A program made the position numbers and the translations under genes. The notes beneath the pieces are model-generated. The model saw only the letters and a list, made by a program, of their open reading frames with translations. It did not search any database and was not told the origin of the DNA. A stretch of 64,000 nt of DNA. It comes from an uncultured Muribaculaceae bacterium. Lineage in GTDB: Bacteria; Bacteroidota; Bacteroidia; Bacteroidales; Muribaculaceae. The stretch is taken from the NCBI GenBank assembly GCA_910579185.1, contig CAJTTG010000011.1, positions 27,350-91,349 of the forward strand, in the 5' to 3' direction. Below, piece after piece: positions 33,928 through 42,333 of this stretch. Positions within the stretch are counted from its first letter, which is position 1. Each line of letters begins with the position of its first letter.

Positions 33928-34947
33928 ATGACGAGACTAAAACAATTACCTTCAAACCGCTATACGATAAGAATATATGATAAGTTACCATATATTGTAA
34001 TATTGATGATTCTGGCAACAGTTTCTTTATCAAGCCGAGCCTTAAATCTAAGTTTTAGTGAAAACTGGGCATTTTGGCGGAACGACTGCCAGATCATCAG
34101 AATTCTTGAAAAAGAATGGGGTACAGATTCTTTGACAAGGATAATATGGGAAAAGCCGATCATAGAGATATCGGCGGCGTTAGATTCCATGGGGCATATC
34201 CGCCAGCTTAAATCATTTCGTATAATCTCACGAGATATTGATCGCAATGCCTTGAACTTCCCTTCCTATAAACTGAACCCAGACGAATTGAAACATCTGG
34301 AACAAACTTTCATTGAAAATAAGGCTATCATTACAAAAGCTCACACTGAAGAATTTCCATGGAATATGGATTCTATTGAACCCATTGTTGATCGGTTTTA
34401 TTCCCAAAATAAAGATGGGATAGACGTAAACATAAGCTGCTCTCTACTGCCATCATTCCATCTGAAATCGGACGCCATACTGATTACAGAAGAGAGCATC
34501 CAGCAAATCGTAGAGGACTTCAGCGTTTATCCTACTGATTTATACTGCCTGAATCTAAACTATCAGCAACAAGGGAACACAAATGAAGCGAGGCTATTAT
34601 TGTCGATGATATACGCTTTCGGAGATTATAGAGTGAACCGATGGCTGGATGATTTTAAATTTGAGATGGTCTTGTCGATTGACGATGATGGATATGTAAA
34701 TGCGATCAAGACCATTGAGGGGAACTCGCCGCTCAATGAGGTTGATCAACAGACACTTCTGGACTTTATGAGATATAATAATATCGAGTTCTCAGCTGAT
34801 AAAGGATCGGAAAGCGACAACATCAGGATAAACTTTCCCGGAAGTCTGTTCGACGAAACGATTTCATCAGAAGGATTCAAAACTCGAATGAATATTCTCG
34901 AAGCAAAAGTGAGAGATATAATACAATCAACAAGACGAAACAAGTAA
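33928..34947 (+). CDS. Exported protein of unknown function, paralogue 2
   Basis: 339 residues. A signal anchor or signal peptide is preceded by a long polar N-terminus (hydrophobic run about 24-41, IVILMILATVSLSSRA). Shares with paralogue 1 LNLSFSENWAFWRND, RLLLSMIYAFGDYRVNRWLD, the block IDDDGYVNAIKTIEGNSPLN, LLDFMR and NFPGSLF. It starts 23 bases after paralogue 1, so it is in the same transcript. The middle thirds differ strongly, so the pair is an old duplication or fast evolving. Confidence 0.75.
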   Translation: MTRLKQLPSNRYTIRIYDKLPYIVILMILATVSLSSRALNLSFSENWAFWRNDCQIIRILEKEWGTDSLTRIIWEKPIIEISAALDSMGHIRQLKSFRIISRDIDRNALNFPSYKLNPDELKHLEQTFIENKAIITKAHTEEFPWNMDSIEPIVDRFYSQNKDGIDVNISCSLLPSFHLKSDAILITEESIQQIVEDFSVYPTDLYCLNLNYQQQGNTNEARLLLSMIYAFGDYRVNRWLDDFKFEMVLSIDDDGYVNAIKTIEGNSPLNEVDQQTLLDFMRYNNIEFSADKGSESDNIRINFPGSLFDETISSEGFKTRMNILEAKVRDIIQSTRRNK

Positions 34948-35018
34948 TGGCTCGGATGTGTGACATAAATAAATGATACGCAAATACTTCTTTGTGGAGT
35001 TGGAGAGTGGGGCGGTAG

Positions 35019-35098
35019 ACGGTTCGGAGAACCGTTACCCCGACAAGGTGGATGAAGGCCGGCTGGGCGAGTGAAGCCGGACCGCAGTCCCTACCTGT
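35019..35098 (+). repeat. REP-like palindromic element, copy B
   Basis: Two hairpins in series: ACGGTTC-GGA-GAACCGT (35019-35035) and CCGGCT...AGCCGG (35059-35080), joined by TACCCCGACAAGGTGGATGA and followed by GCAGTCCCTAC. It stands directly before promoter copy 2. Confidence 0.8.
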
Positions 35099-35147
35099 GG
35101 AGGTATGAAAGGTGGGGAGAGAATAGAGGAAAAAAGTTGGGGAGAGA

Positions 35148-35180
35148 TTTGGAAAAGGGGTGGAGGATGTGCTATATTTG
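35148..35180 (+). promoter_or_regulatory. Promoter of the exported-protein island, copy 2
   Basis: TTTG (35148-35151), 21 bases, TATATTTG (35173-35180), 29 bases before the ATG at 35210. Nearly identical over 57 bases to the promoter at 32791-32823. Confidence 0.7.
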
Positions 35181-35209
35181 CGGATAAGGGTGGCAATACA
35201 CGGAACGCG

Positions 35210-36175
35210 ATGAGAACAAGACAACGTATATTCAAATTATCTATGATATTTCTATTCCTGCAAGGAATAGTTTACGGGGTTGCACAAAGCCCCCAAAATC
35301 CAACAGAATATATCGACAGGATTGAATTGGGATACAGGGGCATTGTTTTCGATGGGGAGCTTTCAAGAGAGCAAGCATCAAACCTGATGAGGAAAGAGTC
35401 AGTGATAATTGAAGATGTGAAAGATATAGACGATTTTATATATGCTATCGACACATTGAAGTTTACCGGAGGTGATTATGTGTCACCATTCACCGCTATA
35501 TCCACCTTTTTTAATCCACTGAGACCCAATGGGGTTTACTTGGTGCCGGAACCACATGGTGATTATGATGGTTACGCAACAATATTCTATACTGATGGAC
35601 GGTTACCGGAGATGATATGGTTCGGATATGGAAGCGTGGACTATGGACATAAAAGCTATAAAATGACGTATGATCTGAACGGGTATCTATTATCATTAAT
35701 GCAAACCATGCCCAAACGGGAGGCCAGAGAAATAAAAGTGCCAAAGAAGTTAGACATCAGTGGTATTGACAAAATCGTAATAACTCAGATTACACAAGAT
35801 AACTTTAAAGATGGGCTACCGCGAGGCGATTTCGCATTGTCAACTCAAACCATATCATCAGTTCTGACCCGTAGTGAAATCAACAATTCTGAGACGATAC
35901 GCAAAATCATGAGTGCGCTACAACAATTGCAATACAAGGAGACGCTTTATTATGATACGACATCACCGGCTCTTGTCGCCCACTACAAAATTAACGGAGG
36001 GCTTGAATGGGTTTATGCTGCCGATCCCGTTGTTGGGCTGATACAAATATTCCGTAAGTCTCCCAAATTAGTGGAAATGATATGGATTACATGTGATTAC
36101 ATAGAACGCGGATATTTCAAGTACTATAAGGATCGTTATATACAGGATGTAATCAGTGAGTTTATCAGCTATTGA
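35210..36175 (+). CDS. Exported protein of unknown function
   Basis: 321 residues from the ATG at 35210. The open frame extends 35 codons upstream but that part contains the promoter, so the shorter form is right. Signal peptide about 1-24 (FLFLQGIVYGVAQS). The mature part is mixed alpha/beta, with IELGYRGIVFDGELS near the start and a possible second repeat from about 180 (ITQITQDNFKDGLPRGDFAL). No recognised family. It shares its promoter type, but not its sequence, with the paralogue pair upstream. Confidence 0.75.
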   Translation: MRTRQRIFKLSMIFLFLQGIVYGVAQSPQNPTEYIDRIELGYRGIVFDGELSREQASNLMRKESVIIEDVKDIDDFIYAIDTLKFTGGDYVSPFTAISTFFNPLRPNGVYLVPEPHGDYDGYATIFYTDGRLPEMIWFGYGSVDYGHKSYKMTYDLNGYLLSLMQTMPKREAREIKVPKKLDISGIDKIVITQITQDNFKDGLPRGDFALSTQTISSVLTRSEINNSETIRKIMSALQQLQYKETLYYDTTSPALVAHYKINGGLEWVYAADPVVGLIQIFRKSPKLVEMIWITCDYIERGYFKYYKDRYIQDVISEFISY

Positions 36176-36227
36176 ATGTATTTGATGATCCACTGATATC
36201 TCTATCACATGAAAATAAATTGAATAT

Positions 36228-36836
36228 ATGAGGATGAGCCACCAAAGAAAAGAGAACCATAAGTTCATCTGCGCAATTGCGATATTGGGGATGTTTTTGA
36301 CAATGATGTCGTGTGGGAGCAAAAAAATTGTTCTGCCGATCGACTCAATTCCAAAGGAGAATCTGATACCGTTGTCAAAGCAGAAAGATCAGTCTGTTGA
36401 AATGCCGCTGTATGAGATTGTGGATTCGGCATTCTGCCAATATCTGAAAGATTTTATAAATTCAACAAAATGGTTAAATAATGATCCAGGTTTCTTTATA
36501 ATGATCTATTCTCGGGATTCTACAAATGTGTTCATCGAACCATTTAAATATCCATATGTAGGTTATTATGAAGATTGTGACGGAGTTGCATTTTTAGATG
36601 GCTATCCTACAAGAATAATATTCAATGTTAAGGGAGACTATAGTTTCCATCTAAGTGAATATGTGGTGGATCGTTTATTGCGACGGACTGACAAAATGGT
36701 TATGCTTGATAAGATCTATACTACCGAGCAACTGTGGACGGCAGGAATTTTACTGGCTCAAGGAGTTGATGGGGATGTCTGGGAACTGGATATATCGGGC
36801 GACGAGATCAAACTGGTGTGGATCGGTGGCGAATGA
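36228..36836 (+). CDS. Lipoprotein of unknown function
   Basis: 202 residues. Hydrophobic signal with lipobox LTMMSC (about residue 29), then GSKKIVLP. Basic residues right after the Cys suggest retention at an inner leaflet rather than surface export. No family recognised. 52 bases after the previous gene and probably in the same transcript. Confidence 0.7.
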   Translation: MRMSHQRKENHKFICAIAILGMFLTMMSCGSKKIVLPIDSIPKENLIPLSKQKDQSVEMPLYEIVDSAFCQYLKDFINSTKWLNNDPGFFIMIYSRDSTNVFIEPFKYPYVGYYEDCDGVAFLDGYPTRIIFNVKGDYSFHLSEYVVDRLLRRTDKMVMLDKIYTTEQLWTAGILLAQGVDGDVWELDISGDEIKLVWIGGE

Positions 36837-36874
36837 GAAGATGTGACAGAGGCGGTCGGAGCGTGGAGCGGTAG

Positions 36875-36936
36875 ACGGTTCGGAGAACCGTTACCCCGAC
36901 AAGGCGGATGAAGGCCGGCTGGGCGAGTGAAGCCGG
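36875..36936 (+). repeat. REP-like palindromic element, copy C
   Basis: Same two-hairpin design as copy B: ACGGTTC-GGA-GAACCGT (36875-36891) and CCGGCT...AGCCGG (36915-36936), joined by TACCCCGACAAGGCGGATGA. Flanks are unrelated except GGAGCGGTAGACGG upstream. It lies 39 bases after the lipoprotein stop. Confidence 0.8.
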
Positions 36937-37061
36937 ACGCGGCACAATCTGCGAGTCTTGAAAAACTAAAAAAATACCTGTCAGTACGAAATAATCATGT
37001 ATGATATGATTGGAGACCGAATGATTATGAAAACTATTAACTTAGCACCAAGAAAGAGTAG

Positions 37062-37529
37062 ATGAGAACTATAGTAACAATATTATTACTGAGTATCTGG
37101 GGGCTTTGTGCATTGGAAATGGTCGCCAGAGACGAAAAGGATTATATTTCAGGAGAGTTTTATCTGGTGAAAGAGATTGTCCGTAATAACGAATATTATG
37201 AAATTTACGTTGAGGATGAGAATGGTAAAAATTACAAGATAGTTTCTTATTGTCCAGAAAATGAGGATGCCCCAAGCAATCCTGCTCCAAAAATCAAGAT
37301 CGGCGAAAGATCTTATCTCGCTCTAAGGGACATGCATCAGGAATTATATGGAGAAGAAATTATGCCATCATGTCTGTTAGGGGCTATCACCCTAAATGGG
37401 ACAACAATAAGATTAGACCATAAAAAAGGAATCTATAGTTTGAGCGTTTGTTGGAATTTAAAGGGCCTACACTATAATCTCATTAATCCGGCAGACACTT
37501 TTAATGCTTGGGAATGGTTGCATCTTTGA
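37062..37529 (+). CDS. Small exported protein of unknown function
   Basis: 155 residues with a signal peptide (about 1-22, ILLLSIWGLCALEMVA). The mature part looks like a small beta domain (GEFYLVKEIVRNNEYYEIYV, IGERSYLALR, GIYSLSVCWN). First of three close genes (gaps 18 and 6 bases). Strongly AT-rich. No family recognised. Confidence 0.65.
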   Translation: MRTIVTILLLSIWGLCALEMVARDEKDYISGEFYLVKEIVRNNEYYEIYVEDENGKNYKIVSYCPENEDAPSNPAPKIKIGERSYLALRDMHQELYGEEIMPSCLLGAITLNGTTIRLDHKKGIYSLSVCWNLKGLHYNLINPADTFNAWEWLHL

Positions 37530-37547
37530 AAAATAATAAAATCAGTT

Positions 37548-38186
37548 ATGGATTGTACTAAATTTTGGGCCATCTTATTATCGGTTTTCTTCGTGAATTA
37601 TTCATGTGCAAATGATAATAGAGAATCTACTGTTAAAGATAACGATGAATCATGTGCCGTTGACAGCAGTGAATATTGTGGCGAAAAGGAGTTAAACCAC
37701 GTTGAAATAAATAATGAGTATGTTTTAGACCTGTTGCGTAACAGCATATTGCCGCAAGCAATCAAATGGGATAGAAAATCCTCTGAATATGATTTTTATG
37801 TCAGAATGTTGAATGATGTTATTGATGGGTATCCAAGCAATACTATTGTTATATTTGATCTGGAGAGCACCAATCAGGTTCCACTTGATCTTGAATCAAA
37901 ATGTTCCTATACAATAGTTGACGACTACATACTATTCCTTGACAAAAAATTCACAGAATATTACACCCATCCTGTCGGAGACAGCAAGAGTTTTAAATAT
38001 GATGGGAGAGATGAACGCGAAGAACCGGAAGCAAGCTATTGGAGTTTCTATGTTATTGGAGATGACAACAAACTTGAATTTCAGAATGATACAAGGATGC
38101 GGTATATGGAGAGTGTGGAATATATCAAACTCCGATCAAAGAAACTTGACAAGTTATATCCCAAATTTGGTTGTTATGCGAAATAA
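37548..38186 (+). CDS. Lipoprotein of unknown function
   Basis: 212 residues. Signal with lipobox FVNYSC (about residue 20), then ANDNREST, partly acidic. Contains several Cys in the mature part (DESCAVDSSEYCGEKE), unusual for an exported Bacteroidota protein and suggesting disulfides. Middle gene of the three-gene run. No family recognised. Confidence 0.65.
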   Translation: MDCTKFWAILLSVFFVNYSCANDNRESTVKDNDESCAVDSSEYCGEKELNHVEINNEYVLDLLRNSILPQAIKWDRKSSEYDFYVRMLNDVIDGYPSNTIVIFDLESTNQVPLDLESKCSYTIVDDYILFLDKKFTEYYTHPVGDSKSFKYDGRDEREEPEASYWSFYVIGDDNKLEFQNDTRMRYMESVEYIKLRSKKLDKLYPKFGCYAK

Positions 38187-38192
38187 AATATC

Positions 38193-38708
38193 ATGAGAAC
38201 CAGTTACATATTCACGCTTATATTTACCTTAGCCATGATTGCCGCCGGATCTATAGCAACGGCAGGACAGAGAGGAATTTACAATGACTTCCCGATGAGC
38301 ATCTATGTTGCGGATAGTCTACCCTATATGCCCAGAGGCTATGTGATATTTGATCATATAGAACATGGATTTGTTATGTCTCAGCCATGGATGGGTGGAC
38401 GGAATGTAGATTATGTAGCCGGAAAGTGGTTTCGGAATGGTGATACGATCATAGCAAGACCAGACATTGAGTTCGGTCTTAACCGAGAGCATGGTTCGTT
38501 CATTGATACCATTGCATTTGAGACTCGGGATGGTGAAGCGATTTTGGACCTGGAATATAAATTTTTAACAAAAGGCGATTCGATATTTGACATCACTGAC
38601 AAGTATATATCCTCTCCGTTCCATGAGTCAAAAGACCCCACTTTTTTCCCATTCCGATTGGTTCATGGTGAGACCGTGGGGCATGATTTCAGGATTATCC
38701 GGAAGTGA
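38193..38708 (+). CDS. Small exported protein of unknown function
   Basis: 171 residues with signal peptide about 1-25 (AMIAAGSIATAGQ). The rest is predicted beta-rich (GYVIFDHIEHGFVMSQPWMG, EAILDLEYKFLTKGDSIFD). Starts 6 bases after the preceding lipoprotein gene, so translated from the same message. No family recognised. Last gene of the island, followed by the kor promoter. Confidence 0.65.
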   Translation: MRTSYIFTLIFTLAMIAAGSIATAGQRGIYNDFPMSIYVADSLPYMPRGYVIFDHIEHGFVMSQPWMGGRNVDYVAGKWFRNGDTIIARPDIEFGLNREHGSFIDTIAFETRDGEAILDLEYKFLTKGDSIFDITDKYISSPFHESKDPTFFPFRLVHGETVGHDFRIIRK

Positions 38709-38844
38709 GGCGCAACAATCTGATCGTCCCGACTGTAACCATTAACACCTTGAACAGCCATTACATCTGAGCAGGAGCCGGACGAGTGATGGGATTTTTG
38801 GTGGAGGGGCGGAATAAAGTGGCTAAAAACAGGCAATAAAAATA

Positions 38845-38874
38845 TTGCAAATTCATTTTTATTCAATATCTTTG
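38845..38874 (+). promoter_or_regulatory. Promoter of korAB
   Basis: TTG (38845-38847), 19 bases, TATCTTTG (38867-38874), 78 bases before the korA start. Confidence 0.6.
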
Positions 38875-38952
38875 CCCGTGGTAAGTATATGATATAAGAT
38901 TACCGATAATAATACCATAAATATTCAGAAACCAAATCATATTTCTTTTGAA

Positions 38953-40809
38953 ATGTTAACAGAAACAAGCGTGAAGACCCTCGAAAAGGTTGTGGTCCGC
39001 TTCTCCGGCGACTCCGGCGACGGCATGCAGCTCGTGGGCAATATCTTTACAAATGTCTCCGCAGGCCTGGGCAACGAGGTCTCCACGTTCCCTGACTATC
39101 CTGCCGAGATCCGCGCTCCGCAGGGTTCGCTTGGCGGTGTGTCGGGCTTTCAGGTGAGCGTAGGAACGAATGTCCACACTCCGGGTGACAAATGTGATGT
39201 TCTCGTGGCAATGAATGCCGCGGCACTCAAACAGAACGTCCACCACGTAAAGGAAGGCGGCGTGATCATCATTGATATCGACTCTTTCAAGGAGGCCGAT
39301 CTCAAGAAAGCGCTCTATGCAACCGACGATCCGATCCGTGAGCTCGGAATCCGTGCCCAGGTGCTCGATGTGCCCATCACCACCATGACCAAGGCCGCGC
39401 TTGCCGACAGCGGACTTGACAACAAGTCGATCATCAAATGCCGCAATTTCTTTGCTCTTGGCCTTGTGTGCTGGCTGTTTGACCGCCCATTGGAAAGCGC
39501 ACTCCACTTCCTCCGCAAGAAATTTGCCCGTAAGCCTGCGATCCTTGAGGCTAATACCAAGGTGATCAATGCCGGATATGACTACGGTCACAATATCCAC
39601 GCTTCTGTTTCGACATATCGCATAGAAAGCCGTCCGGCCCGTCCGGGTGTCTACACCGATATCAACGGCAATACCGCCACTGCATGGGGTCTGATCATGG
39701 CCTCTGAGAAGAGCGGACGTCCGTTGTTCTTAGGCAGCTATCCCATCACCCCTGCCACCGACATTCTTCAGGAACTTGCAAAACGCAAGGACTTAGGTGT
39801 CAAGGCTGTGCAGATGGAGGATGAGATCGCAGGAGTCTGCTCCGCCATCGGAGCCTCCTTTGCCGGCGATCTGGCCGTCACCTCCACGTCAGGCCCCGGT
39901 CTGGCACTGAAGAGCGAGGGTATCGGCCTGGCGGTTATCGCCGAGCTTCCGCTGGTGGTTATCGACGTTCAGCGCGGCGGTCCCTCCACCGGTCTCCCCA
40001 CCAAGACCGAGCAGACCGACCTTATGCAGGCTCTCTACGGCCGCAACGGCGAATCGCCCGTAGCAGTCGTCGCACCGGCATCGCCTGTCGACTGCTTCAC
40101 CATGGCCTTTGAGGCGGCACGTATCGCCATCGAGCACATGACCCCGGTGATCCTTCTGACGGACGCCTTCATAGGCAACGGTTCGTCGGCATGGCGTATA
40201 CCTGACGCTGATGAATATCCCGAGATCCGTCCGCCCTATCTGTCGGCTGAACGTATCAGCGAGGGGGGCTGGCGTCCATACGAACGCGACGACAACAATC
40301 TCGTGCGCCGCTGGGCCATTCCGGGTACCGAGGGTGCCATGCACCGTCTGGGCGGTCTGGAGAAGGACTTCAAGACAGGAGCTATCTCCACTGATCCGGT
40401 GAACCACGAAAAGATGGTGCGCACACGTCAGGCCAAGATAGAACGCATTGCCAATGATATTCCCGGCCTTGAGGTGATCTATGATTGTCCGGAAGCCGAC
40501 ACCCTCCTTTTGGGATGGGGTGGCACCTACGGCCATCTGCGCACTGCCGCCGCACAGCTCAACGCCCAGGGACGGAAAGTGGCATTCACCCAGTTCCGCT
40601 ACATCAAGCCGCTACCTGCCAACACAGAGGAAGTGCTCTCACGCTACAAGACCATCATCGTGGCCGAGCTCAACACCGGCATGTTCGCCGACTATCTCCA
40701 GGCTCGGTTCCCATCGGCCAACATCAAACGAATCAACAAAATCCAGGGTCAGCCATTCTTGGTTGAAGAAGTGGTCAGCGCAACCCTGAAAATCATGGAT
40801 AACGAATAA
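38953..40809 (+). CDS. korA: 2-oxoacid:ferredoxin oxidoreductase, alpha subunit (fused gamma-alpha, KorA type)
   Basis: 618 residues. Gamma-type domain at about 1-195 (RFSGDSGDGMQLVGNIF, FPDYPAEIRAPQGS) fused to the alpha domain from about 215 (FLGSYPITPATDILQELAK, MEDEIAGVCSAIGASFAG, TSTSGPGLALKSEGIG). This two-subunit layout is usual for the Bacteroidota 2-oxoglutarate or branched 2-oxoacid enzymes. With KorB it converts a 2-oxoacid and CoA to acyl-CoA and CO2, reducing ferredoxin. 2-oxoglutarate is the most likely substrate. No separate ferredoxin subunit gene is present. Confidence 0.93.
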   Translation: MLTETSVKTLEKVVVRFSGDSGDGMQLVGNIFTNVSAGLGNEVSTFPDYPAEIRAPQGSLGGVSGFQVSVGTNVHTPGDKCDVLVAMNAAALKQNVHHVKEGGVIIIDIDSFKEADLKKALYATDDPIRELGIRAQVLDVPITTMTKAALADSGLDNKSIIKCRNFFALGLVCWLFDRPLESALHFLRKKFARKPAILEANTKVINAGYDYGHNIHASVSTYRIESRPARPGVYTDINGNTATAWGLIMASEKSGRPLFLGSYPITPATDILQELAKRKDLGVKAVQMEDEIAGVCSAIGASFAGDLAVTSTSGPGLALKSEGIGLAVIAELPLVVIDVQRGGPSTGLPTKTEQTDLMQALYGRNGESPVAVVAPASPVDCFTMAFEAARIAIEHMTPVILLTDAFIGNGSSAWRIPDADEYPEIRPPYLSAERISEGGWRPYERDDNNLVRRWAIPGTEGAMHRLGGLEKDFKTGAISTDPVNHEKMVRTRQAKIERIANDIPGLEVIYDCPEADTLLLGWGGTYGHLRTAAAQLNAQGRKVAFTQFRYIKPLPANTEEVLSRYKTIIVAELNTGMFADYLQARFPSANIKRINKIQGQPFLVEEVVSATLKIMDNE

Positions 40810-40812
40810 ATC

Positions 40813-41838
40813 ATGGACACCCAAGCAACATCAACAACATTCACCCCGGCCGACTACAAGAGCGACCAGCCCGTGCGCTGGTGTCCCGGCTGCGGCGACC
40901 ATGCCATCCTCAACTCCCTGCATAAAGCCATGGCAGCCCTCGGTGTGCCACCCCATAAAACGGCCGTGATCTCCGGCATCGGATGTTCGTCACGTCTGCC
41001 CTACTACATGAACACCTACGGCTTCCACACCATCCACGGCCGCGCAGCCGCCATAGCCACAGGCTTCAAGGTGGCCAATCCGGAAATGACCGTATGGCAG
41101 ATCTCCGGCGACGGCGACGGCCTCGCCATCGGCGGTAACCATTTTATCCATGCCGTGCGCCGCAACATCGACATCAACATGCTGCTTTTCAACAATAAGA
41201 TCTACGGTCTGACCAAGGGTCAGTATTCACCGACCTCCGACCGCGGATTCGTCAGCAAGTCATCGCCCTACGGCACTACCGAAGATCCGTTCATCCCGGC
41301 CGAACTCGTGTTCGGTGCAAGGGGTAATTTCTTCGGCCGCACGATCGACGTTGAGCTTCAGATCTCACAGGAAGTGCTTCTTGCCACCGCACGCCACCAT
41401 GGAGCATCGGTGGTTGAGATCCTACAGAACTGTGTGATCTACAACAACGGCATCCACTCTCGCATCACCGACCGCGAATACCGCGCCGACCGCACCATCC
41501 ATCTGGTTCATGGCCAGAAAATGCTTTTCGGCAAGGATAACGAAAAGGGTCTTGTGCAGGACGGATTCCTGCTCAAAGCAGTCACGATCGGAGAAGATGG
41601 ATATACGATGGACGATGTGCTGGTGCATGACGCCCACACCCAGAGCAACTTCCTCCACCAGCAGCTCGCAATGATGGACGGCACGGATCTGCCATTGGCA
41701 ATCGGTGTGATCCGCGACGTTGAATCGCTGACCTACAATGACGAGGTTGACCGTCAGGTTGAAGAAGTACGTGCATCGCATGGCTTCGACTCCCTGCGTT
41801 CGATGATCCTCGCCGGCGAAACCTGGACCGTAGAGTAA
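40813..41838 (+). CDS. korB: 2-oxoacid:ferredoxin oxidoreductase, beta subunit (KorB type)
   Basis: 341 residues. Thiamine diphosphate site GDGDGLAIGGNHF...NN. The cysteines WCPGCGDH, GIGCSS and one near residue 204 (LQNCVIYNNG) fit the single Fe4S4 cluster of this subunit type. Starts 3 bases after korA. A strong terminator follows. Confidence 0.95.
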   Translation: MDTQATSTTFTPADYKSDQPVRWCPGCGDHAILNSLHKAMAALGVPPHKTAVISGIGCSSRLPYYMNTYGFHTIHGRAAAIATGFKVANPEMTVWQISGDGDGLAIGGNHFIHAVRRNIDINMLLFNNKIYGLTKGQYSPTSDRGFVSKSSPYGTTEDPFIPAELVFGARGNFFGRTIDVELQISQEVLLATARHHGASVVEILQNCVIYNNGIHSRITDREYRADRTIHLVHGQKMLFGKDNEKGLVQDGFLLKAVTIGEDGYTMDDVLVHDAHTQSNFLHQQLAMMDGTDLPLAIGVIRDVESLTYNDEVDRQVEEVRASHGFDSLRSMILAGETWTVE

Positions 41839-41886
41839 CCGGTAGCCGACAGCGGCTCAAACCGGAGATTCAAACAATACACAAAG

Positions 41887-41918
41887 GTGTGCTATCCAAC
41901 GATGGCACACTTTTTTTT
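41887..41918 (+). terminator. Rho-independent terminator of korAB
   Basis: GTGTGCTATC and GATGGCACAC pair (one G.T) around CAAC, followed by eight T. Confidence 0.9.
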
Positions 41919-41950
41919 AGACACTTTTTTGGGCATAAAGGGCATTAGGT

Positions 41951-41981
41951 TTTGGAGAAATAGAAAAAAGTTGTAACTTTG
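41951..41981 (+). promoter_or_regulatory. Promoter of the SRP RNA gene
   Basis: TTTTG (to 41954), 19 bases, TAACTTTG (41974-41981). The predicted RNA begins 6 bases later. Confidence 0.75.
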
Positions 41982-41986
41982 CAGCC

Positions 41987-42083
41987 GGGTAAGTCCTACA
42001 CGACCAGCTCCCCGAGAATTCCGCCAGGTCTTGATCGAAGCAACGGTATCGGGTCGTAGCGGTGCGATGTAGTCAGCTTACCC
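41987..42083 (+). ncRNA. ffs: Signal recognition particle RNA (4.5S type)
   Basis: 97 bases closed by GGGTAAG...CTTACCC and followed by six T, so its own closing stem acts as the terminator. The conserved SRP core is present: CCAGGTC on the 5' side, GAAGCAACGG on the 3' side of the apical hairpin, and TGCGATGTAG near the 3' end, as in E. coli 4.5S RNA. It binds Ffh for membrane targeting. The apical loop does not read GGAA as in most bacteria: between CCAGG and AGCA lies TCTTGATCGA. Confidence 0.85.
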
Positions 42084-42133
42084 TTTTTTCATACCCTTAC
42101 GTTTCATATAGCAAGCGTCGGCGCGGCAATAAA

Positions 42134-42165
42134 TAAAAAAGCTTGCAACGCAATGCGTGCAAGCT
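42134..42165 (-). terminator. Terminator of the tRNA-Val transcript
   Basis: Minus strand AGCTTGCA...TGCAAGCT with a short loop, followed by TTTTTTATTT. Lies 15 bases past the second tRNA. Confidence 0.8.
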
Positions 42166-42179
42166 ATCGGAAAATTCTT

Positions 42180-42257
42180 TGGTGGGCGCTGAGGGATTCG
42201 AACCCCCGACCCTCTGCTTGTAAGGCAGATGCTCTGAACCAGCTGAGCTAAGCGCCC
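42180..42257 (-). tRNA. tRNA-Val (anticodon TAC)
   Basis: On the minus strand GGGCGCT pairs with AGCGCCC. The D arm is GCTCAGCTGGTTCAGAGC, the anticodon arm CTGCCTTACAAGCAG with anticodon TAC, and the T arm GGGGGTTCGAATCCCT. CCA is encoded. Same sequence as the copy at 42334-42411. Confidence 0.95.
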
Positions 42258-42333
42258 TGATCATGCGGCAGTGCCGCTGTCAGTAGCTTTCATCGATTCC
42301 GATTTCAGAATGTTTCTCCCGGAAGAGAAACTT

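Noticed and set aside
35105..35209. A longer N-terminus for the exported protein at 35210
   Set aside because: The extra codons contain a full promoter (TTTG-N21-TATATTTG) and would bury the signal peptide.
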